From NCBI GenBank assembly GCA_937875295.1, contig CALLXS010000023.1, positions 1-49,011 on the forward strand: 49,011 bases of DNA, read 5' to 3'. This document shows positions 16,724 through 23,575 of this stretch, one piece after another; within the stretch, counting starts at the first letter, position 1; each line of letters opens with the position of its first letter. This stretch comes from an uncultured bacterium (GTDB lineage: Bacteria > Bacteroidota > Ignavibacteria > Kapaibacteriales > UBA2268). The position numbers and the translations under genes are program-made. A model generated the notes under the pieces. That model saw only the letters and a list, made by a program, of their open reading frames with translations, ran no database searches and had not been told where the DNA came from.

Positions 16724-19519
16724 ATGAAAAAATTACCTATTATAGCAAGTTTAATTATACTAAGTAGCTTGCTTTTCTCAATGACTAACCTTCATAGCCA
16801 AGACTATCCGCGTATGAAATTAGTCGAAGCTCTCACAAGCTCGGATTGCGGTCCTTGTGCTCAATTTTGGCCTCAAATAGATCCAATATTTGCAGGATTT
16901 GATTCGATATTTATTCCAATTAAATATCATATTAATATCGGTAACCAAGACCCAATGTGCAACCTAAATCCTACCATGAGCCATGGCAGAGGAAATTATT
17001 ATTATGGGCAATCGCTTTCAGCTCCTTCCATGATCATAAATGGTACCCCAATTAATCTTAATCAAATTGATAATGATTTCGTAAACAATATGATAGTGCA
17101 AGGAAGATCACCATATTTGGTTACTGTCACTCAAACTAATAATGCAAATAATATTTCAGCTAATATAAAAGTAAAAGCAAATACAGCTTTAACTAATAAA
17201 GTATTAAGAATAGCATTATTAGAATGGGATATTAATTTCCGTGGTAATAATGGAGAATCAATTCATAAATGGGTTGCTAGGGATTTTACTCCAAGTATTG
17301 AAGGTCAATATATAAATGTTGCCGCAAATTCTGAAGAATCATTTAGCATTACTTTTCCATATAAAGATGAATATGTAAAAGGTCAATTATATGTAGTTGC
17401 ATTCATTCAAGATGATGAAACTAAAGAGATTCTTCAAGCAGGCTCAAGTTTAAATGACATTTCTTCTAAAGCATTTTATACATCAGTTGATAACAATAAT
17501 CATATGTTAATTGATAGAAACACTACGATTAATAAGGTATTAACTTTACATAATGAAAGTACAAAAGAATATACTTATCAATTTGGATTTAATATAGCTA
17601 ATACTTTTTTTAGATCAAATGATGGACTTACAATTTCAATTGATAAACCTGAAGTAACCTTAGCTCCAGGACAAACTGAAGATATTACTTTTACAATTCA
17701 AGTAAATGACCAAGCGCATTATGCTCATTTTGCATTAGTACCAATCGTTAAAGACAATTCTGCAATTAGTCAAAATAAAACTTTTATTTTTAGCATTCTC
17801 ACAAAAGATGCAAAACATGCAATTGTTTACTCTCGTGGTAAAATATTAGAGACTCTTCATACTTCAAGTGATGTCGTATTTAATTTCTTATCTACATATA
17901 AAGATGCTAAAAAAGATTTAGTTGGGATGCCATTAATAGATGCAGATCTATTTAAACACTATGATCTTAGTAAAATGTCTGATATAAAAAGTGCAGCATT
18001 TTTATTTGATTATTGGACAGGTGAAAATTTAACAACTTCTACTGTAATTTCTCAACAAATGAAGAATTTACTAGCCGGCAACAAGAGAGTATTATTAGGC
18101 GATGAATATTATTTGTCAACTGGTTTTGTACCGGATCAACCATTCCAACAAGGACTTAAAACATTCTTGACTAATGATCTTAAGATAAAAGATATGAAAT
18201 ATTATGAAAGAGTAACTCTTAATTCTCAAGGAAGTATAACCGGATTTTTACCATTCAAAGTAAAAGGTAATTCAGATGATTTAATCGGTAAATATATTGG
18301 AGAATTTGAAGGAAACACTGATTTCCAAAATTATCATTCAACTATAAGTGAGAATTTCTCTTTAAATACTACTATCGATGATTATACTAAACCAATAATG
18401 TTTTACGAAGATGGTAAAATAGCTGGTATTAGAAAAGAATTCTCTAAAGGCAAAATTGTCGTTTTAGGATTTGGAATTAATTCATTCTCTGATGATAATG
18501 CACGATCAACTATGCTAACTAGTATCTATGATTGGCTATTAGATGACTTGTCTGATGAAGCTAAACTTACTGTACATTTAGATAGCAAAAATATGATCTC
18601 ATTCCCTAATACTAAAGTTGGTGAATCTGCTAATGCTTCTGTTACTATAAGTAATACTGGAAGAAAAGCACTTACAATCACAACAATTGATGTTGATGAT
18701 AAAGAAAATTTCAGCATAATTGCACCAGCTTTACCATTAATACTTCAAACTGGAGAATCTATTGATTTACCTATTACATTCTCTCCAAAACAAAGTATGG
18801 ATTATTATGCATCTATAGAGCTCGAATCTAATTCTTATATGGAATCTTATAAATATGTTTCTTTACAAGGAAAAGGACTTGGAGACATAGTGGAACCAAA
18901 CATTAGCATTTCAACTACTACACTTGATTTTGGGCAAATTGAACCAAAAACAACTAAGACAATGACTTTCAAGATTAAGAATACAGGTAATAAAACATTA
19001 ATTGTAAACAATTTGCTAATTAAAAATGATAATACCGGTTCATTCGAAGTAACCGAAATGAATCTTTTACCTCTATACGTTCAAGCTTCTGATGAAGAAA
19101 CAATTAATGTAATTTATTCTCCAGTAGAAGAAGGTACTCATGCAGCTTTACTTGAAGTTTACTCTGATGATCCTGATCATGGAAAAATAGATATAAATAT
19201 GACTGGTATTGCCAAAACAATATCTTCTGTAAATGATCCTGTATCATCTCTAGATGGTAATTTCTCAATGAAAACATTGCCAAATCCAATGTCAAATGAA
19301 GGATTTTTACATATATCTGCACTTAAAAAATCTATTGATCTCAATGTTCAAATTGTAGATGCTACTGGTAAATTAATTCAAAATGTATTTTCAAATAGTA
19401 ACTTCATTGGTTCAAATAAAATTGGATTAAATATCAATGAATTATCAAATGGATATTACATAATATCAGCAAATGTCGATGGCAAAGTTTATTCAATGCC
19501 TTTAATAATTAAAAAATAA
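16724..19519 (+). CDS. secreted Omp28/thioredoxin-like protein with choice-of-anchor repeats and type IX sorting domain
   Basis: A 931-residue exported protein. After a signal peptide (about 1-26) is an Omp28-like thioredoxin-fold domain with a redox-type SDCGPCA motif (Cys 42 and Cys 45) and a cis-Pro-like GTPI segment. A long middle region with no family I recognise follows. Two immunoglobulin-like ASPM/SPD-2/Hydin (choice-of-anchor D) repeats lie about 610-715 and 730-830; each has the ISNTGRKAL- or IKNTGNKTL-type core. The last 85 or so residues are a type IX C-terminal sorting domain (LPNPMSNEG, VQIVDATGKLI, GYYIISANVDGKVYSMPLII). Expected location is the cell surface or medium, via type IX secretion. 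A terminator follows. Confidence 0.82.
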   Translation: MKKLPIIASLIILSSLLFSMTNLHSQDYPRMKLVEALTSSDCGPCAQFWPQIDPIFAGFDSIFIPIKYHINIGNQDPMCNLNPTMSHGRGNYYYGQSLSAPSMIINGTPINLNQIDNDFVNNMIVQGRSPYLVTVTQTNNANNISANIKVKANTALTNKVLRIALLEWDINFRGNNGESIHKWVARDFTPSIEGQYINVAANSEESFSITFPYKDEYVKGQLYVVAFIQDDETKEILQAGSSLNDISSKAFYTSVDNNNHMLIDRNTTINKVLTLHNESTKEYTYQFGFNIANTFFRSNDGLTISIDKPEVTLAPGQTEDITFTIQVNDQAHYAHFALVPIVKDNSAISQNKTFIFSILTKDAKHAIVYSRGKILETLHTSSDVVFNFLSTYKDAKKDLVGMPLIDADLFKHYDLSKMSDIKSAAFLFDYWTGENLTTSTVISQQMKNLLAGNKRVLLGDEYYLSTGFVPDQPFQQGLKTFLTNDLKIKDMKYYERVTLNSQGSITGFLPFKVKGNSDDLIGKYIGEFEGNTDFQNYHSTISENFSLNTTIDDYTKPIMFYEDGKIAGIRKEFSKGKIVVLGFGINSFSDDNARSTMLTSIYDWLLDDLSDEAKLTVHLDSKNMISFPNTKVGESANASVTISNTGRKALTITTIDVDDKENFSIIAPALPLILQTGESIDLPITFSPKQSMDYYASIELESNSYMESYKYVSLQGKGLGDIVEPNISISTTTLDFGQIEPKTTKTMTFKIKNTGNKTLIVNNLLIKNDNTGSFEVTEMNLLPLYVQASDEETINVIYSPVEEGTHAALLEVYSDDPDHGKIDINMTGIAKTISSVNDPVSSLDGNFSMKTLPNPMSNEGFLHISALKKSIDLNVQIVDATGKLIQNVFSNSNFIGSNKIGLNINELSNGYYIISANVDGKVYSMPLIIKK

Positions 19520-19545
19520 TATGTAATTAAAATAATTTGCTAATT

Positions 19546-19579
19546 AAACCGATTACAGCTAATGTAATCGGTTTTTTTT
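19546..19579 (+). terminator. rho-independent terminator after the type IX cargo gene
   Basis: An 11-base perfect stem (AAACCGATTAC paired with GTAATCGGTTT) with a 7-base loop, followed directly by a T run. It ends the porD/cargo transcript 27 bases after the stop. Confidence 0.9.
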
Positions 19580-19593
19580 ATTTTTAAAATTCT

Positions 19594-19764
19594 ATGAAAA
19601 AAGTTATAGTTTTATTTTTAGCAATTGTATGTGCTTATTTTGTCCTTAGAATATTTCTATTCCTACTTGGGATAGGGTTATCTATAATTTGGAACTTATT
19701 TTTAATTGTTCTATTTGCAATTATTGCTATTCCAATCTATAATTATTTGAAAAACAAATTATAA
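19594..19764 (+). CDS. small hydrophobic membrane protein, 56 residues, function unknown
   Basis: An ATG at 19594 opens 56 codons closing with TAA at 19762-19764. The product begins MKKVIVLFLAIVCAYFVLRI and is almost wholly hydrophobic: two membrane segments (about 4-31 and 32-48) and a short basic tail (YNYLKNKL). The frame fits neatly between the terminator at 19579 and the next gene at 19779, 14 bases further on, so it may be the first gene of the following transcript. No family is recognised. Similar short DUF-like membrane ORFs are common in Bacteroidota, but I cannot tie it to one. Confidence 0.6.
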   Translation: MKKVIVLFLAIVCAYFVLRIFLFLLGIGLSIIWNLFLIVLFAIIAIPIYNYLKNKL

Positions 19765-19778
19765 TTAATATAACAAAT

Positions 19779-21128
19779 ATGAAAAAATATCTTCTACTAT
19801 TCGCTTTTATATTATTTTTGTGTATATTTAATAATATTGAATTAAAAGCAAAAGCTGACTCTACTACAATTAATATTGTAAGGATGTTTAGCAAAGACAT
19901 TTTCGAGACAAATGGTACACCTTACTTAAAACCTATGGTGCAAAGTATGAATGCTACTTCTAACTCCAGATTTTTTAATTCAGCCTATGTACCTAAAAAA
20001 GTAAAGAAACCTTATTTTAAAGTTAGCTTGAATGGTATGATTGGTTTTGTACCTCAAAGTTATAAAACTTACTCCCCTTCATTACCATTAGAACCATTTG
20101 ATTTTAATAAATTAGGTCAATTTATAGAGCCAACTTTAGAAAATCCTTTTCATATTAAAGATACCGCTGGCTTAGCATATTATGCCTTTAAAACGGTAAT
20201 TGATAATGCAGTAAAAAAAGGATATGTTTCGCTTCCTAAGTCTTCGACAACAATACTTGGTAATCAAAATACTTCAATTTATTTACCACACGATGCTTTA
20301 ATTAAATCACTTAATGAAAATCAAGCTTTTCAACTACTCCCACCTAACCTTCAGGATACTTTACAAAAATATATTAATCAATTTCCTGAAAATTTTGATT
20401 TGCCTACTGGATTAAATATGAATACTTTCTTTGTGGGGATTCCACAGGTAGAAATTGGATCATTATATGGTACTGAAGCTTTGATAAGGTTCATTCCGCC
20501 TATAAATATGGGTGAAAATATTGGTGATTTCGCCTTTTGGGGTTTAGGACTAAAGCATAGTATCTCTCAATATTTCACAAAATATAAAAGATATGCTGAA
20601 TTGTCAATTGATGAATATGATAGCTTACGCTCTCTTGAAGAGACTCCATTAGATCTTGCAGTTCAAATTGTGTATCAAGGCACTTATATGAAAAATAAAA
20701 TAGGCGTTACTAATGCAGAACTTGAAGCAAATGCTAATATGTTTAATTTCAATTTACAATTATCAAAAAAGTTTAATAAGTTTTTTGAAATTTATGGGGG
20801 ATATTCATTAGAATCAATTCACATCAATGCAGATTATAAATATGTGATCCCATGGGATTTACAAATTAAATTGGGCTTGGTTACTGAAAAACTTGACGAT
20901 AAAGGCAATGTAGTTATCGATCCGGCCACTAATTGGCCAATTTATGAGACACGTCCTCCAGATTATCCCGGAGATTTATATCCTCAGACATCAATTGTAA
21001 AATTAAATGACTTAAATCATAAAATAATTCTCGGTGCTAATTTTATTATTAATAAATTTAATATTTACTTAGATTTTAATTATAGTAAATTTAGTATTTT
21101 TACTGGTGGTGTATCATATAGGTTTTAA
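19779..21128 (+). CDS. DUF6588-like outer-membrane protein
   Basis: A 449-residue exported protein. The signal peptide is about residues 1-25. The middle holds NTFFVGIPQVEIGSLYG followed by a TEALIRFIPP strand and FAFWGLGLKHSISQYF, a pattern I associate with the DUF6588 family of Bacteroidota (a predicted outer-membrane barrel with a central regular motif). The C-terminus ends in VSYRF, a terminal aromatic as in BAM-inserted barrels. The role is unknown. It lies 14 bases after the small membrane protein and 28 bases before folD on the same strand; the folD link is probably only positional. Confidence 0.65.
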   Translation: MKKYLLLFAFILFLCIFNNIELKAKADSTTINIVRMFSKDIFETNGTPYLKPMVQSMNATSNSRFFNSAYVPKKVKKPYFKVSLNGMIGFVPQSYKTYSPSLPLEPFDFNKLGQFIEPTLENPFHIKDTAGLAYYAFKTVIDNAVKKGYVSLPKSSTTILGNQNTSIYLPHDALIKSLNENQAFQLLPPNLQDTLQKYINQFPENFDLPTGLNMNTFFVGIPQVEIGSLYGTEALIRFIPPINMGENIGDFAFWGLGLKHSISQYFTKYKRYAELSIDEYDSLRSLEETPLDLAVQIVYQGTYMKNKIGVTNAELEANANMFNFNLQLSKKFNKFFEIYGGYSLESIHINADYKYVIPWDLQIKLGLVTEKLDDKGNVVIDPATNWPIYETRPPDYPGDLYPQTSIVKLNDLNHKIILGANFIINKFNIYLDFNYSKFSIFTGGVSYRF

Positions 21129-21156
21129 TTAAATTAATATATAAATAGTAAATAAA

Positions 21157-22041
21157 ATGACAAAAATTATTGACGGAAAAATTGTATCAGCTCAAATAAA
21201 AGAAGAAATTAAAGCTAATACTCAATTATTAAAACAAAAAAGTGGAATTATTCCCGGATTAGCTCTTCTGATTGTTGGAGAAGATCCAGCATCTCAAGTG
21301 TATGTGCGAAATAAAGAAAAGACTTGTCTCGAATTAGGGTTCAATTCTATATTAAAGCAATTACCAATTGATGCAACTGAAAAGGAATGTTTAGATATTA
21401 TTCATTCATGGAATAATGACGAAAATATTCATGGCATTCTTGTACAATTACCACTCCCTAAGCAAATTAATGAACAAAATATAATTAAATCAATTTCATT
21501 ACAAAAAGATGTCGATGGTTTCTTGCCAGAAAATTTAGGAAGATTAGTTATTGGATTGCCTTGCTATGTGCCTTGCACGCCGAATGGTATTATAGAATTA
21601 ATCAAAAGATATAATATTGAGACTAAAGGAAAACACGTAGTTGTGGTAGGAAGAAGCAATATTGTAGGAAAACCAATTGCAAATTTACTATATCAAAAGA
21701 AAGAAAATGCAAACTCAATTGTTACAATATGCCATACCGCTGCCGATGATATTAGAGAATATACTAAACAAGCAGACATTTTAATTGCCGCTGTCGGTGT
21801 ACCAGAATTAATTAAAGCTGATTACATAAAAGAAGGTGTAGTTATTATTGATGTAGGAGTAAATCGTGTATCCGACCCTTCATCACCAAAAGGTTCTAGG
21901 TTATGTGGAGATGTTGACTATAATTCAGTTTTTGATCATTGTTCAGCAATCACACCTGTGCCTGGTGGAGTAGGACCAATGACAATAGCAATGCTTATGC
22001 AAAATACTTATAAATCAGCAGCTGGGGAAATTAAATTCTAA
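21157..22041 (+). CDS. folD: methylenetetrahydrofolate dehydrogenase/cyclohydrolase
   Basis: A 294-residue bifunctional enzyme converting 5,10-methylene-THF to 10-formyl-THF in the cytoplasm, supplying one-carbon units for purines and initiator tRNA. Motifs are in order: SQVYVRNKEKTC (catalytic Tyr and Lys), VQLPLPKQ, DVDGFLPENLGRL, PCTPNGIIELI, the Rossmann VVVGRSNIVGKP, DVGVNRV, GDVDY and the C-terminal TPVPGGVGPMTIAMLMQNT. The length is normal. It is followed after a single base by the pseudouridine synthase gene, so the two are certainly co-transcribed. Confidence 0.97.
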   Translation: MTKIIDGKIVSAQIKEEIKANTQLLKQKSGIIPGLALLIVGEDPASQVYVRNKEKTCLELGFNSILKQLPIDATEKECLDIIHSWNNDENIHGILVQLPLPKQINEQNIIKSISLQKDVDGFLPENLGRLVIGLPCYVPCTPNGIIELIKRYNIETKGKHVVVVGRSNIVGKPIANLLYQKKENANSIVTICHTAADDIREYTKQADILIAAVGVPELIKADYIKEGVVIIDVGVNRVSDPSSPKGSRLCGDVDYNSVFDHCSAITPVPGGVGPMTIAMLMQNTYKSAAGEIKF

Positions 22042-22042
22042 A

Positions 22043-22780
22043 ATGAAAATAGCACAAAACACATATTCTAAAATCTATGAAGATGAAGCAATTATTGTTA
22101 TTAATAAACCGGCAGGTTTGCTAACAATTGGCGATAGATATGACAGAAATGCACCAAATTTAAGAGCTATTTTAGATGAAGAGTATCAGCATATTTATGT
22201 GATACATAGATTAGATAGAGATACAAGTGGAATAATGGTTTTTGCAAAAAATCCTGTTGCTCATAAGTTATTAAACGAGCAATTTGCTAACTTAGAAGTT
22301 GAAAAAAAATATCATGTCGTATGCAAGGGAGTAGTTTTTAAAGATAATGTTGAAATTAGTATCCCACTTATGCCAGACCCACGGAAACCTGGAAGGACTA
22401 TTCCATCAGCTAGAGGAAAAGAATCACTCTCATTACTAAATGTTATTGAGAGATATAGACATTCGACTTTCGCTGAAATTGATTTAATTACTGGTAGACA
22501 TCACCAAATTCGGGTTCATCTAGCTACAATTGGCCATCCACTTTTAGTTGACGATCTCTATGGTCAAGCAACAGAATTTAAATTATCTCAGATTAAAAAG
22601 CGCTTCAATTTAAAGAAAAATGAAGAAGAACGACCAATTATCTCTAGAATTACTATGCATGCCCATTCATTGCAATTTATTCATCCAATTTCTGGAGAGA
22701 AAATGAAATTCGAAGCTGAATATCCTAAAGATTTTAAAGCTTTAATTGAAGTATTAAATAAATATGGAATGAAAAGATAA
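22043..22780 (+). CDS. RluA-family RNA pseudouridine synthase
   Basis: A 245-residue enzyme that isomerises uridine to pseudouridine in rRNA or tRNA. The catalytic aspartate is in HRLDRDTSGIMVFAKN (about residue 58); the earlier DEAIIVINKPAGLLT and later ITGRHHQIRVHLATIGHPLLVDDLYG motifs complete the RluA signature. It lacks the N-terminal S4 domain of RluC/RluD, so it is nearer to RluA or TruC in layout, and the target uridine cannot be told from sequence alone. It begins 1 base after the folD stop and ends at a bidirectional terminator. Confidence 0.92.
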   Translation: MKIAQNTYSKIYEDEAIIVINKPAGLLTIGDRYDRNAPNLRAILDEEYQHIYVIHRLDRDTSGIMVFAKNPVAHKLLNEQFANLEVEKKYHVVCKGVVFKDNVEISIPLMPDPRKPGRTIPSARGKESLSLLNVIERYRHSTFAEIDLITGRHHQIRVHLATIGHPLLVDDLYGQATEFKLSQIKKRFNLKKNEEERPIISRITMHAHSLQFIHPISGEKMKFEAEYPKDFKALIEVLNKYGMKR

Positions 22781-22810
22781 TTGCTAAAATCTTACTTTTA
22801 ATAAAAACTA

Positions 22811-22840
22811 AAGCCCACCATATTTTGATGGGCTTATTTA
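22811..22840. terminator. bidirectional terminator between rluA-like gene and ribosomal small protein
   Basis: The hairpin AAGCCCACCA/TGATGGGCTT pairs with one mismatch around a short AT loop and is flanked by A- and T-rich tracts. It lies between two convergent genes and can serve both strands. Confidence 0.75.
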
Positions 22841-22930
22841 TTATTTCTTTTTATGACGATTCTTACGTAGTCTTTTCTTTCTTTTGTGAGTAGACATTTT
22901 ATGGCGTTTTCTTTTCTTACCACAAGGCAT
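22841..22930 (-). CDS. bS22/mS38-like (AURKAIP1/COX24) small ribosomal protein, 29 residues
   Basis: Reading leftward from ATG at 22930-22928, 29 codons encode an extremely basic peptide starting MPCGKKRKRHKMSTHKRKK and ending NRHKKK. This matches the short COX24/AURKAIP1 C-terminal motif found in many Bacteroidota as an independent tiny protein and related to mitochondrial mS38 and actinobacterial bS22, which bind the small ribosomal subunit. More than half the residues are Lys, Arg or His, as expected for an rRNA-binding peptide. It lies 27 bases after HU on the same strand and has a perfect Shine-Dalgarno, unlike its neighbours. The family identity is from memory. Confidence 0.8.
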   Translation of the reverse strand: MPCGKKRKRHKMSTHKRKKRLRKNRHKKK

Positions 22931-22934
22931 ATAT

Positions 22935-22941
22935 CCTCCTT
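22935..22941 (-). promoter_or_regulatory. perfect Shine-Dalgarno ahead of the bS22-like ORF
   Basis: Minus-strand AAAGGAGGATATATG places a full anti-SD complement 4-5 bases before the ATG. It supports this 29-codon frame as a real gene and stands out because most starts in the AT-rich part have no such site. Confidence 0.85.
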
Positions 22942-22957
22942 TATTTATATTGATTGT

Positions 22958-23278
22958 TTAGTAATTTATGTCTTCTGAAGAGTTAGGTTGCATAGTTTTT
23001 AATTTTTCATTTACTTTATGTAGAAATTCAGGTGATGGTTTAAATACCGGTACATATCTTTTATCTAAAGCCACTGGTTCTCCTGATTTCGGGTTTCTAG
23101 CCATTCTAGGTTTACGATTCTTATGTTTAAATACTCCGAATCCTCTTAATTCAATTCTTTTACCTACTGAAATAGCATTTACAATACTTGCAAATACCCC
23201 ATCTACAACTGCTTTTGTCTCTAATTTTGTTAACCCAGTTGCTTTTGCTATTTCATCAACTATATCTGCTTTTGTCAT
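22958..23278 (-). CDS. HU-family nucleoid DNA-binding protein
   Basis: A 106-residue histone-like protein that bends and compacts DNA as a dimer. MTKADIVDEIAKATGLTK is the N-terminal helical dimer region, IELRGFGVFKHKNRKPRMARNP covers the conserved core and the start of the DNA-binding arm, and VPVFKPSPEFLHKVN ends the fold. The C-terminal tail (about 15 residues, KTMQPNSSEDINY) is longer than in minimal HU. The gene precedes the bS22-like ORF by 27 bases in one unit. The HU and IHF subgroups cannot be separated confidently here. Confidence 0.92.
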   Translation of the reverse strand: MTKADIVDEIAKATGLTKLETKAVVDGVFASIVNAISVGKRIELRGFGVFKHKNRKPRMARNPKSGEPVALDKRYVPVFKPSPEFLHKVNEKLKTMQPNSSEDINY

Positions 23279-23467
23279 TTTTATCCTAATTACTTTGAAA
23301 TAAAATGTATAAAATAATAAGACAGCAAAAATACAAAATTTTATCTAAATTACAAAGAGGAAAATATAATTATTATTAATTAAGTTATATATATTATGTA
23401 GAATTATATAATTATTCTAATTAAATTTGATAAATTATAAAATCATATAAAATTGAGAATTATGCTT

Positions 23468-23507
23468 ATAAATAAAAATAGACAGCTACTTTAAGTGAGC
23501 TGCCTAT
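23468..23507 (-). terminator. terminator of the S9 peptidase gene
   Basis: ATAGACAGCT (23478-23487) pairs with AGCTGCCTAT (23498-23507), 9 of 10 bases, with a 10-base loop. On the minus strand it is followed by a T-rich run. The rest of the gap 23279-23575 is AT-rich with no other feature seen. Confidence 0.75.
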
Positions 23508-23575
23508 TATGTATTATTTAATTTACTAGTACAATATAATTCTTAAAAGAAATTTCAAATCATAAAATATAATTT

